A stretch of 64,000 bases of DNA from Silurus meridionalis (lineage: Eukaryota > Chordata > Actinopteri > Siluriformes > Siluridae), in NCBI RefSeq assembly GCF_014805685.1, contig NC_060892.1, positions 6,885,490 to 6,949,489 on the forward strand. Reading direction: 5' to 3'. The notes under the pieces were generated by a model. That model saw nothing but the letters and a program-made list of their open reading frames with translations. It did no database searches and had not been told where the DNA came from. Of this stretch, positions 39,565-51,189 are shown in pieces. The position numbers were made by a program, and so were the translations under genes. Positions within the stretch are counted from its first letter, which is position 1; each line of letters begins with the position of its first letter.

Positions 39565-39631
<67 letters not shown>
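39412..39631. repeat. (GT)n and (TA)n microsatellites
   Basis: (GT)n at 39416-39446 and (TA)n at about 39572-39631, separated by unique sequence. Confidence 0.85.
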
Positions 39632-39634
<3 letters not shown>

Positions 39635-40747
39635 TAGATGTGAGATATTTTGGGAAATAAAACAAAATGGACTATGCAATTAGTATGAAGTTTTAATTAA
39701 CGTTAATGATTTACATTTAAATCCAAGATTTCTCAATTATTTATACATATATATAACTTATAATTATATGTTTTGATCTGATTGTTATAATTTTTTTTAC
39801 CTACATTTAATTATTATTAAAGCGATTTTATTACTATTGTTATCTCTTGTACTTGCTTTGGTAAAAATTGCTTCAAAATCAGATGTTCTATACACTTTAT
39901 TCTCAAATAATAAATGTTAGTTGTTGAAGTTAAGTGCAGAACTTTATGCTAGACAAATAAGTGGGCGGTAAAATGAGCAAAAAAAGTGAATAGTGTGCTC
40001 TTGTATCAAATATTAACTGCCTTATCATCGGTTTCAAGGTGAGGTCTCCACCAGAGAGACAACTTTTGGAGTTTTTGGAGTCACTAAACCATGTCATCAC
40101 TAGATTACACATAACCATGCCCACTGGGCATGAATTCTATAAATGTTTGCATCTATACAGCATCATACAGTATATATGTCTAAATCATCATTGTAACGAT
40201 GTAATCATCAAATGTAAGGTTCTCTTTTAATATCAAGCCCCGTGGACATGAAATTTATAAACAAAACACTCACTTTTACTACACTGATTATCTAGAATTA
40301 TGCTATTGACTTTAGCCAGATTTACTGGCATACCTTTGTACAGTGCCAGACTGTAAAACATCAAATATTTGAATAGAAACGTCCTTGTCATTAACTGTGA
40401 TAAAAAAAAATTGTAAGGCAATAAGACCCTGATCACAAGTTCTAATGATTTTCATAGATTCATAGGATCCATGAATGCACTGTTATATAGTCATTCTGGG
40501 CTTTAAGAACTAATCTAAATCCCAAAGAAGAAAAACTACATGTAACTATTCAAATGATTCTACACAGTTTTACTGGTGACAGGCTGCATTTTGCTCTTAA
40601 ATAATCTCACATACATGCAAATGGCATTAGGACATTAAGAACATTGCAATTATTTGAGCAACACAACCCACATCCAGGCTGTGCTAACATCACAATATTA
40701 TTAAAATGAAGAAAAAACAAATGTAGCTGAAGGGTGGGCTGTAAGAC

Positions 40748-40830
40748 AGAGGTCCCCAACCATCAGGCCACAAACCAGTACCAGGCAGTGGATAATTTGG
40801 TCCACCGGGCCACACAGATTTTTTTAATTT
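40748..40830. mobile_element. hAT-like terminal fragment
   Basis: CAGAGGTCCCCAACCATCAGG followed by AACCAGTACCAGGCAGTGG and CACCGGGCCACACAG resembles a terminal sequence known from hAT-type elements in vertebrates. The opposite end was not located. Confidence 0.3.
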
Positions 40831-41689
40831 CCATTTTATTGACGTTTGCATAGTTTGAAAGATGACCACTTCTGCCTATTCCATTTTCTGCACTACTATA
40901 CAGTTTATGCATTGATAAATTAAGCTGTTACTGATTATAAGTTACATTTTCAATGTAGAGGTAATAATTCATATAAATAAATAATCTTATTATTGGGCTG
41001 TCAGGGCCAGCAAGGCCTTCTCTGTTGGACTTAATGTACCAGAGTCACTGACTTATGTTTGAATATATTATTGTCTATAAATATGTATAAATTCGCAATA
41101 TACTTTTGCAATAGTCTATTTCTTTTCATTCTAACGTGTTTCTTTCAGGTTTGTTGCTGCAAAAAGTGTCTGGTTTCTCTCCAATAAGATTTCAGCCAAC
41201 ATCGTGTGTTGCTGAGGTCAAATGTATCTATCTGCTGTAAGGCCTTCAGAAATTAGCACTGCAGAGACCTGATAGCTTCAAAGACATGAGAGTGGAGTTG
41301 TTGCTTCAACCAATCAGATTATGGGTTGGTGGCACTGAGGCCCTCTAAAAGGAAGCCAGTAATGTCAACAGTAAAAGGAGACTAGTTGAATTGTGTTAAA
41401 TGTGTTTTTACTTAAGGAATGGCATTCATTCTTACTGTAGGAGATACCTGTCTGTGAAGCAACCGCTCTGTTACGCTACTTTTCTCTATGATATTAATGG
41501 TTTCTATATACGTGGTATCATAATGAAGGTATTAAGAGGTGGGTTGATTCAAGTAGGACACCACTGAAGGCCTAAGTCTAAAATGTATGGCCTGTCACTA
41601 ACAATTTTTGGTGTTTTAGGGTTTCAAAGCCCTATTAGCTTTGAATTTTATCTCCTCTCTCCTTTTTATCACTGCCACATACATATATA

Positions 41690-43169
41690 CACAGTGTCTC
41701 ACAAAATTAAGTACATTCCTCAAATTTCAGCAAACAATTTAGTATATGTTCTCAAGGGACAATACTATAGAAATAAAACTTGGATATACTTTATAGTAGT
41801 TAATGTGCAGCTTGTATAGCAGTACATATTTACTGTCCTCTGAAAACCTTCCTCTTCAGCAACCTCTAAATCAGAGCAGAGTGTCTTTGCCATGAGGTGC
41901 CATGTTGAACATCCAGTGGTCGGTATGAGAGAATTGTACTCAAAGCACCAAATTTAACTGCAAGATACACAAATTTGTATGGTCCTGTCAAGCAAACAAA
42001 AACATGATCATGATAAATAGGATATGTGGGTTTGCATGGTTACACGACGTACACATACATATCACTTACACTGAACAAAATTATAAACGTAACACCTTTG
42101 TTTTTGCCCCCATTTTTACCAGCTGAACTCAAAGATCTAAGACTTTTACAAAGAATTGATGTACAAAAAAGGTCTATTTCTCTCGAATATTGTTCACAAA
42201 TCTGTCTAAATCTGTGTGTGAGAATCCATCCACCTCACGGGTGTGGAAGATCAAGATGCTTATTAGACAGCATGATTATTGCACAGGTGTGCTTTAGGCT
42301 GGCCACAATAAAAGGCCACCCTAAAATGTGCAGTTTTACTGTATTGGGGGTCCAGAAGGTCTGAAAACCAGCCAGTACCTGATGTGAGAACCATTTGCCT
42401 CATGCAGTGCAAAACATTTCTTTCGCAGAGAGTTGATCAGGTTGTTGATTGTGGCCTGTGGAATGTTGGTCCACTTCTCTTCAATGGCTGTGCAAAGTTG
42501 CTGGATATTGGTAGAACCTGAAACACGCTGTTGTATACCCCGATGAGGACGACGAGCATGCAGATGAGCTTCCCCGAGACGCTTTCTGACAGTTTGAGCA
42601 GAAATTCTTTGGTTACGCAAATCGATTGTTGCAGCAGCAGTCTGGTTGGCTGGTCTCAGACAATCTTGGTGGTGAAGATGCTGGATGTGGAGGTACTGGG
42701 TTGGTATGGTTACACGTGGTCTGCGGTTGTGAGGCCGGTCAGATGTACTGACCAACATTCCACAGCATCTTGATCTGCCACACCTATAAGGTGGATGGAT
42801 TATCAGGAGAAGTGCTTACTAACACAGATTTAGTTGGATTTGTGAACAATATTTAAAAAATAGGCTTTGTGTGTACATAGAAAAAGTTTTAGATCTTTGA
42901 TTTCAGTTGATGAAAAATGGGGGCAAAAACAAGTGTTGCATTTATAATTTTGTTCCGTGTAGGACGTACTCACATTTGATGTCTATTTTGACAATAATGG
43001 CTGAATGTTGAGTTATTTGCAGAGGACAATAAATCTGTACTGCTGTTCAAGCTGCATACTGACTTCTCTAAAATATATCTACGTTACATGTCTATAGAAT
43101 TGTCCCTTGAGATGATATATTAAAATGGTTGCTGAAATGTGAAGTGTACTCACTTTTGTGAGATACTAA
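41690..43169. mobile_element. Tc1-like element (outer) split by a second Tc1-like element
   Basis: The left end CACAGTGTCTCACAAAATT with AAATTTCAGCAAAC is matched inverted at the right by GTTGCTGAAATG and ACTTTTGTGAGATAC. A second inverted pair lies further in (GCAGCTTGTATAGCAGTAC and GTACTGCTGTTCAAGC), giving the IR/DR layout of Tc1 elements. Internal text GAGGTGCCATGTTGAACATC is seen at 41899. No complete transposase remains. Confidence 0.7.
42069..42959 (-). mobile_element. Tc1-like element (inner) with deleted transposase
   Basis: Ends CACTGAACAAAATTATAAAC and, inverted, TTTATAATTTTGTTCCGTG, both flanked by TA. The minus frame 42336-42758 reads a transposase fragment: RPHNRRPRVT (N-terminal DNA-binding linker region), TVRKRLGEAHLHARRPHRG, then a jump to IEEKWTNIPQATINNLINSLRKKC near the normal C-terminus. 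The DDE catalytic core is deleted, so it is non-autonomous. Confidence 0.8.
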
Positions 43170-43267
43170 GTTTTTACAGTAAACTGTAAAGTTTTAGCAT
43201 CTGGTAAATGGCGCAAATGTAAATGTTATACATTACTGTACTGCAAATTGCTCTGTTGCAATGTTAT

Positions 43268-43535
<268 letters not shown>

Positions 43536-43755
43536 GTCAAAATCAAATCAAATTTTATTTGTCACATACACATACATACAGGGTACGACATGCACTGAAA
43601 TGCTTTTTACGACGGTCCGGCATTAGGGAATAAAATGGGGTGAAAAAGGAGAATAAAAATAAAGAATATAAAAACAAAGAAAAAGAAGGCAGATAAATAA
43701 AGTATAAAAACTATATTTAAAAAAATAATATATGAAGATATAAAGATCATCGTGA

Positions 43756-45169
43756 TGTCATCGTAGGTGCATGTCCACTGTGAGAGACATAATCTAAAAA
43801 AAAAAAATCCAGAAATCACAATGTATGATTTTTTTAACTATGTATCTGTATGATAGAGCTGCAAATAAGTATTTGAACACCTGAGAAAGTCAATGTTAAT
43901 ATTTGGTACAGTAGCCTTTGTTTGCAATTACAGAGGTCAAACGTTTCCTGTAGTTTTTCACCAGGTTTGCACACACTGCAGGAGGGATTTTGGCCCACTC
44001 CTCCACCCAGATCTTCTCTAGATCAGTCAGGTTTCTGGCCTGTCGCTGAGAAACACGGAGTTCGAGCTCCCTCCAAAGATTCTCGATTGGGTTTAGGTCT
44101 GGAGACTGGCTAGGCCACGCCAGAACCTTTATATGCTTCTTACAGAGCCACTCCTTGGTTATCCTGGCTGTGTGCTTTGGGTTATTGTCTTGTTGGAAGA
44201 CCCAGCCTCAACCCATCTTCAATGCTCTAACTGAGGGAAGGAGGTTGTTCCCCAAAATTTCGCAATACATGGCCCCGGTCATCCTCTCCTTCTTCCTCCA
44301 AACACGTTTAGTGAAATTTATGACCCAAAAGTTCTATTTTGGTCTCATCTGACCACATGACTTTCTCCCATGACTCCTCTGGATCATCCAAATGGTCATT
44401 GGCAAACTTAAGACGTGCCTGGACATGTGCTGGTTTAAGCAGGGGAACCTTTCGTGCCATGCATGATTTCAAACCATGACGTCTTAGTGTATTACCAACA
44501 GTAACCTTGGAAACGGTGGTCCCAGCTCTTTTCAGGTCATTGACCAGCTCCTCCCGTGTAGTTCTGGGCTGATTTCTCACCTTCCTTAGGATCATTGAGA
44601 CCCCACGAGGTAAGATCCTGCATGGAGCCCCAGTCCGAGGGAGATTGACAGTCATGTTTAGCTGCTTCCATTTTCTAATGATTGCTCCAACAGTGGACCT
44701 TTTTTCACCAAGCTGCTTGGCAATTTCCCCGTAGCCCTTTCCAGCCTTGTGGAGGTGTACAATTTTGTCTCTAGTGTCTTTGGACAGCTCTTTGGTCTTG
44801 GCCATGTTAGTAGTTAGATTCTTACTGATTGTATGGGGTGGACAGGTGTCTTTATGCAGCTAATGACCTCAAACAGGTGCATCTAATTTAGGATAATAAA
44901 TGTAGTAGAGGTGGACATTTTAAAGGCAGACTAACAGGTCTTTGAGGGTCAGAATTCTAGCTGATAGACAGGTGTTCAAATACTTATTTGCAGCTGTATC
45001 ATACAAATAAATAGTTTAAAGATCATATATTGTGATTTCTGGATTTTTTTTTTTAGATTATGTCTCTCACAGTGGACATGCACCTACGATGACAATTTCA
45101 GAACCCTCCATGATTTCTAAGTGGGAGAACTTGCAAAATAGCAGGGTGTTCAAATACTTATTTTCCTCA

Positions 45170-45172
<3 letters not shown>
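43756..45172 (-). mobile_element. Tc1-like transposon inserted in the LINE, left end truncated
   Basis: Inner inverted repeats AGCTGCAAATAAGTATTTGA (43857) and CAAATACTTATTTGCAGCT (about 44977), and outer right repeat CAAATACTTATTTTCCTCACTG ending 45172. The equivalent outer left repeat is missing: the left side starts within GTCATCGTAGGTGCATGTCC. Right of the element is a (TA)n tract, so the target site cannot be read. Confidence 0.8.
44308..44805 (-). pseudogene. Tc1-family transposase, C-terminally broken
   Basis: Starts [20 protein letters not shown], the paired-like helix-turn-helix of Tc1 transposases, followed by [13 protein letters not shown] and a second helix-turn-helix with [18 protein letters not shown]. 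The first catalytic Asp is in [13 protein letters not shown]. The frame ends at HKFH about 165 residues in, roughly half of the normal 340, and the rest lies in another frame at 44307-43900. Not functional as it stands. Confidence 0.85.

Positions 45173-45173
<1 letters not shown>

Positions 45174-45217
<44 letters not shown>
45174..45217. repeat. (TA)n microsatellite at the Tc1 right end
   Basis: About 21 TA copies between transposon end and LINE sequence; consistent with expansion of the TA target site. Confidence 0.9.
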
Positions 45218-46481
45218 CTTATGGCAGTGTGCAGTTAAACAGTAAACAACAGTAAACAATTTAAGCATGGTTTGTGATTGTCCATGAAGTGTCCTTGTGC
45301 GGAATGGTGTGGTATAAAAAATAAGAATATAAAAAATATGAAATGTAAAGTGCACTGTGCTGTGCGAGTCCAGTGTCTAAAGTGTCGTAGCACGAAAAGT
45401 GAGATATGTGCAGGGAAAAAAGGTCTGATGATGGAGAGAGTGGGCTAGTTTTTTAGATCCTGGGTGTTACCTGGTTTGAACTCCGAATGGCCTGAGGGAA
45501 GAAGCTCCTCCTCATTCTCTCTGTGTTCGATTTCAGGGAGCGGAAGCGTTTCCCTGAACGCAACAAAGAAAAGAGTCTATTGTTGGGATGGCTGAGGTCC
45601 TTCAAAATCTTCCTGGCTCTGGTCCGGCACCCGTGCTGTAGATGTCCTGCAGGTTAGGAAACTCGGTGTGGATGGTACGTTCAGCTGAACGCACCACCCT
45701 CTGGAGGGCTCTCCTGTCCTGCATGGTGCTGTTCCCGAACCAGGAAGTGATGCTACCCGTCAGAACGCTCTCAATGGTGCAGGTGAAGAAAATCTTTAGC
45801 ACCTGAGAGGGTAGTTTAAAGTCCCTTAAGCGTCTCAGATGGTACAGATGCTGCCGGGCCTTCTTCACCAGGGTGTTGATGTGACAGGACCAAGACAGGT
45901 CCTGTGTGATGTGAACACCAAGGTACTAGAAACTGTCCACTCTCTCCACTGGGGGCCCGTTGATGTTTAGCGGTTGGTATGATCGCTCCTGCTTCATGCT
46001 GAAGTTCACGATCAACTCCTTAGTCTTGCTGACATTCAGGAGAAGGTTGTTCACCTGGCACCATCTCTCCAGGTTTTTAACCTCCTCTAGGTAGGCCGTC
46101 TCGTCGTTGTTGAAGATCCGGCCCACCACAACAGTGTCGTCAGCAAACTTGATGATGGTGGTGGAGTTGGAAGTGGCCACACAGTCATATGTGTACAGTG
46201 AGTACAGCAGGGGGCTCAGAACACAACCCTGGGGAGCTCCAGTGCTGAGGGTGAGGGTGGATGAAGTGTGTTTTCTAGACATTATGTCATTTTATAAACG
46301 TAATAATGTACAGTATTCGAACAAATACATCGATTTAAATGTTATTTCTAACGTTTCTGAACATTCGGTTCCTTTGCGGATTCCCACGAATTTTAAGGTA
46401 ATCCACAACTTGCTGTTAGTCACGTTCTAAATGAGAACCCGCGAATATTCCAAGTCGCGAGTTCCGGAGCGCGACTTATTG

Positions 46482-46645
<164 letters not shown>

Positions 46646-46673
46646 TATATTAAAAATGGCGTGATACTGCAAA

Positions 46674-46953
46674 TTAGGACAACAACTTGTTTTTGTTTGT
46701 TTTTTGTGGAAAAGCCACTTCCGGGGCGTGTTTTTTTGTGTTGGCTCCTCCCAAAGCCGGATTTGGCGTGGTTTTGTGTGATCCCTGTTTCCGGCTCGCT
46801 CTCCGCAGCGCGGCTCGGCAGGAATTTTTAAAGCCGCCTACAGCTCGTGCCCTCGCAGTGTGAACACCTCGGGTCACCTCAAAGTCATTTACACTTTAAT
46901 CACTTTATTTTTTAATTTCTCAAACAATTCCACCTCCTGAATAGAGTCAAGAC
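46674..46953 (+). promoter_or_regulatory. GC-richer promoter/5' UTR region of the C2orf72-like gene
   Basis: Between the (TA)n tract and the ATG the sequence turns GC-rich with several CpG (GGCTCGCTCTCCGCAGCGCG). No TATA box at a convincing distance. Exact start unknown. Confidence 0.4.
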
Positions 46954-49900
46954 ATGGCATCGGACTGCCAGTTCACCGATTCCATCTCCAACGACGGGGA
47001 AGAGGAATTTGAGCAGATGTTGAAGCGGATCGGTGGAAAGGGGAATATTTATTTGGTAGGAGACGCGGACGGAGAGAACAACTGCAGTCTTTTCCAGGAG
47101 TTTATCATGGGCATGTTTCACACCGAGGTGCACATCCGCAAGGACAAAAATGCAAACCTCGGCAACAGGAACATCAAAAATGCCGCTGCGGAACACTGCT
47201 CTGATGCCAACAGGGCTCCGGGGAAAGGAGACGACAACGCCGACGTGGACCAGAAACGCGCCGCAGCCAAGCGCAGATTCTCCGCGCACAACGGGCGGGC
47301 GATCCGCTGCGCCGTCATCATCTTCATCTTCAGACACGAATACATTCAGAACAAGGTGAATAACCAGTACCCATGGTTTTATTAATAGCTGAAAAGTGCA
47401 CCTTATTGGTCAGATCGCCAAGCGGAAATAAAACCGTATTATTACATCACATTGCAATCCCGACTGGCCATAAAACATCTGGGGATGTGCTGTTAAAGCA
47501 AACCAATCAACAATCTGATGGAGTTTATATACTACCATTCCAAAGGTTTTCACATTTTCTAATAGATAGATCATTTCTCTAATGAAGTCGAAGTTGGATA
47601 GATGTTCAATTCTCACTAGATTCACAATTTGCCAATCATTTTCTGTGCTTGCCATGTTTCCTATAAATGTCCATCCCAACCTTACAAACGCTTCATGATC
47701 CAAAAATTATTTCAATACTTTCAACTGTTCTCAAAAGCTATGCATTAAACATTTTCAGGCTTTTTTTGTTTATTAATAAGCATTGATTTCCCCTATAAAG
47801 GTGCATTTTACTGGTAACGTACATTATATTACAGTGAAATTCTTTGTTCGTATATCCTAGTCATGTTAAGAAGCCGGGGTCGGGGCACGGGGTCGGGGGA
47901 CGGGGTCCGGGGTCGGAGCACGGGGTCGGAGCACGGGATCGGAGCACAGGGTCAGGGCACCGGGTCAGCCATGGTACAGAGAGCCGTGTTCATGGGCCCA
48001 AGAGTGGCAGCTTGGTGATACTGGGTCTTGATCCCAGAGTCTTAACCACTGAGCTATCACATCCCCTACATCCCAATGTATGGAGACTTTTCGGGCAATT
48101 AGTAATTTGGGTTTTCAAATGTAATTAAATTCTGTGCTTTTATAGTATAATGAAAAGCTGTGTGATATAGGGTTAGTCTCTTTGTCTATTACGTTTGTTT
48201 ACTGTCATTTATATTTATATATTTGTTACAATTCCCTATAGAAACTAAATGTTGTTTATTTTTGTATATATTAATTAGAATTTTTTTTTTATTGTAGGAA
48301 TGAAAAGGTTTTTTTAAGCAATACGTTAGAAACGCTAGTTTTCACGTAACCCACTGTGTTTTGCCAGCATATTTTTGTTGATTTCACTTTAACTCCTTTT
48401 GCTCTTCCAGGCGAACCATGTGTGTATGGAGGAGATCCTGAGGGACATAAAGGTTCGAGTGAAGAAAAATCACGGCGTTCGTCAGGCGTTAATGGGCCTT
48501 GTTCATGCCGACACTGAAAGCTCAGAGTCTCATGAGTCTGTCACACTCCTTAAGGAGACAATGAGATCTGTGTTCATAAAACATCCACATGACTCCATAT
48601 GGACTGGCCATTTTATTCCTAACACTGCAGATGCCATCGAGAACATCAAGAGGAATGTCTGCAAAGCTGTGAATGTGTCTCATAATCCAGGTTAAGTAGC
48701 ACGTTATTCTAAAGTGTTGATACATACATAACTGTTTGAAGGAAGCATGATCTCTACATTTCAGTCATAAAAAAGGAGGCGTGGCCTCTGCATCCATATT
48801 TCAGCAACAGAAGTGTTCTAGTGTCTGTAAGTTCCAAAGTGAGATACAGCGTGTGTGTCACAGTAAAGAAGGCATGGCTACTGCATCTCTGTTTCAGTAA
48901 AAGAGGTGTGGTCTTTGTGTGAGTCGAAGAACTTGTAGTGTTTGCAATTTAGTGGCAGTACATGATATTCTCAGCAAAGGATGCGTGGTCTCAGTACATC
49001 AGTCTCGGCAAAGGATGCGTGGTCTCAGTACATCAGTCTCGGCAAAGGAGGCGTGGTCTCAGTATGTCAGTCTCAGCAAAGGAGGTGTGGTTTCAGTAAG
49101 TTAGTCCCAGCAATGAAGGTGTGGTCTTAATGGGTCAGTCTCAGCAAAGAAGGTGTGGTCTCAGTGAGTTTAAGCAATGGAGGCATGGTCTCAGTGAGTT
49201 TAAGCAAAGGAGGCATGGTCTCATTGAGTAAGTCTCAGCAAAGGAAGCATGCAATTAATATCAACAGTCTGCTACAATGGCTTACGACTGCAGTTTGCAT
49301 TAACAGTTCTGCACTAAGCAGCCATCAGGACATTTGGTGGCACTCAGATGACGATGGGTTTCTTTTTGAGTCTGGTTCCTCACAAGGTTTCTTTCTCATA
49401 ACGGCTCAGGTAGTTTTTCCTTGCCACAGTTGCCCCACTGGCTTGCTCATTAGGGACAAACTTATAAAGAACAAACTTATGAACACTGAAAGTTCATTTA
49501 TTATTTTCATTTATTATTTCATTTTATAACCTCTTTATCTCTGTAAAGCTGAACAGTGTTCCTTGTTGTGGGTTATACAAAAAAGCTGAAATGCACTGAG
49601 GAGCTTGTTTACAGTGACCGTTTGTGTCACAGCAACTCGGCGACAAAGTTCATTCATTCCATGGCACATTAAAATGTTCTAGTACTTTCATACTCTTGTT
49701 CTGTGTCTGTTACCTTTCTCAAAAGTATTCACTTTTTTTCCCAAAAGAGCGCATACTTTTAGTGCAGAGTATGAACAGGTGCAGCATATTGGATCGAAAC
49801 CAATGACCGAATTTCCAACTTTTAACTAGTACGAAACAAAGTAAACTCCCACCTCAAGGGGGTCTCTATTGTTTTTGTCCTCTTTGTAGCTTGAACACAT

Positions 49901-50366
49901 GGAGAGTTAAATTATGAAATGATGTCACACAGCATAGAAGTAATTAAAAGTAAATATGGTAATAGTAAATTTTTTCAGTTTCTATTTCGGTACTGTGGAA
50001 AGTCAAAATTTGGCCACCAGCCCAAAGGGAAAATCTTTTGTTGTTGTTGAGCAAAAAAATAATACTTTCATGTAGCACACAATTCCCTCTTTGTTTTGTC
50101 TCTTTTGTAGATAACATCTTGAGCCGCAAACGAAATATTTTCTGGCTGTTGTTACAGCATTGGATAAGGAGAGGACGTACAGAACGAGCCGGAGCGGCCG
50201 CACATGTTCAGGCACAGAACGGTGAGCTTGAGTGAAGCCTTATTGATCTTTTAACATGACAAGACCACTGTCCAGTCTAACACCCACCCTATCATTCTCT
50301 CCAGGTGATCCTGAAAGCCCAGAGGAAGGAATTCCATTACAGACACAATCCAAATCACAATCCTGA
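46954..50366 (+). CDS. C2orf72: C2orf72-like protein, four exons, 284 residues
   Basis: Exons 46954-47355, 48411-48690, 50111-50221 and 50305-50366; TGA at 50364-50366. All junctions are GT-AG with phases 0, 1, 1, and the exons sum to 855 bp. The N-terminal part has a hydrophobic strand after a charged stretch (NIYLVGDADGENN), a basic linker AAAKRRFSAHNGRA and a second strand CAVIIFIF. Exon 2 carries EEILRDIKVRVKKNHGVRQ and ALMGLVHAD, and exon 3 a tryptophan-rich basic piece IFWLLLQHWIRRGR. Length and segment order agree with human C2orf72 as I remember it (about 295 residues, function unknown), and its place beside PSMD1 is the same as in human. No signal peptide or clear membrane helix. The ATG at 46954 follows GACATGGC and is the first in the exon frame. 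Confidence 0.8.
47870..47975. repeat. G-rich minisatellite in intron 1 of the C2orf72-like gene
   Basis: Repeated GGGGTCGGGGCACGGG and GTCGGAGCACGGG units, about 16 bases each, with at least four G-runs on the + (transcript-sense) strand. Confidence 0.8.
47985..48070 (-). repeat. SINE head, antisense, in intron 1 of the C2orf72-like gene
   Basis: The minus strand reads GATAGCTCAGTGGTTAAG (box A-like), then GGGATCAAGACCCAG (box B-like), CACCAAGCTGCCACTC and TTGGGCCC. It is related to the element at 15630-15800. Confidence 0.55.
48770..49250. repeat. 34-bp minisatellite in intron 2 of the C2orf72-like gene
   Basis: Units such as AGTCTCGGCAAAGGATGCGT then GGTCTCAGTACATC repeat at 49001, 49035 and 49069 with a 34-bp period. 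Decayed copies extend to both sides. Confidence 0.8.
49255..49580. repeat. Interspersed teleost repeat (GGTTCCTCACAAGGTTTC type)
   Basis: Contains GAGTCTGGTTCCTCACAAGG, TAGTTTTTCCTTGCCACAG and CTTGCTCATTAGGGACAAAC, a phrase set I recognise as repetitive in fish genomes. No coding potential. A related segment lies at 55640-55930 in the opposite sense. Confidence 0.45.
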
Positions 50367-50524
50367 TATCAGGTTTATTAACAGACTGATAAATGACCAG
50401 ATGACCTGTGAAAGGCACCAAGCTGAAATGTACCTGCTGTATTTTTGATTTATTATCTCATAGGAAGGGTGAAGGAGCATTGGGATATGAAGTTTACTGC
50501 TGCTGCTGCTTTGTAGTCCATCAA

Positions 50525-50530
50525 AATAAA
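50525..50530 (+). promoter_or_regulatory. Candidate poly(A) signal of the C2orf72-like gene
   Basis: AATAAA about 160 bases after the stop codon, in a suitable place for a short 3' UTR. Confidence 0.5.
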
Positions 50531-50666
50531 ATTCAGGACCTTTAAAGTCTTTGCAAACATTTTTTTTGTCTTTGATGACCATGAAAAGGGCATCAATCAC
50601 CAAACAGTGCCACTATTACAGATTTAAAGGTAGTTGGAGTACAGTTTTTATACTTGAGCTGAATTA

Positions 50667-51182
50667 CACTATTTGGACAAACATTTGTGGACACATGACA
50701 ATTAAATTTAAATGTGTTTTCCTTTTTTTTTTTTTCCTTCTTTTTTTTTTTTTCTATTTGTATTTAGTCCCCATTTTCTGCTATAATAACCTCCACTCTT
50801 CTGGAAAGACATTCCGCTAGATTTTGGAGTGTGTTTGTAGAGATTTGTGATCATTCACCCACAAGGGCATCAGTAAAGTCAGGTACTGATGTGCAGTCCT
50901 TCCAGTTCATCCCAAAGGAGTTCCATAGGGTTGAGGTCAGATCTATAGCAGGCCACTCAAGATCTCCCACACACTTCCAACCCGTGTAAACCATATGTTC
51001 ATGGAGCTTGCTTTGTGCGCAGGGGCGTTGTCATGCTGGACCACTTCTGGGTCTCCTAGTTCAAGTGAAGGGAAAAAAAATTACAATACAATTGTGTGCC
51101 TCAAACGTTGTGGTAACAGTTTGGGGAAGAACCAGATATGGCTGGAAATGTTGGGTGTCCCAAAACTTTTGTCCATTTAGTG
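50667..51182. mobile_element. Near-complete non-autonomous Tc1-like element, family N1
   Basis: Starts CACTATTTGGACAAACATTT and ends, inverted, AAAACTTTTGTCCATTTAGTG; TA on each side. 516 bp without a transposase frame. This best copy in the window identifies the fragments at 19447, 29838 and 34785. Confidence 0.8.
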
Positions 51183-51189
51183 TATGTTA

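Larger units (their letters stand above)
43540..46282 (-). mobile_element. L2/CR1-type LINE, 5' truncated, split by a Tc1 transposon
   Basis: On the minus strand 46282-45926 reads LSTGAPQGCVLSPLLYSLYT and IIKFADDTVVVG, the RT palm motifs, then LERWCQVNNLLLNVSKTKE. A TAG at about 45928 replaces the Lys codon before YLGVHIT. The frame 45868-45602 continues with KARQHLYHLRRLRDF and TCTIESVLTGSITSWFGN. The 3' UTR runs leftward to TTTTATTTGTCACATACAC at about 43550. The Tc1 element at 43756-45172 lies in the UTR. Inactive because of the nonsense codon and 5' truncation. Confidence 0.8.

Noticed and set aside
47410..47703. 97-codon minus-strand frame in intron 1 of the C2orf72-like gene
   Set aside because: No recognisable motif and located in an intron; treated as chance.
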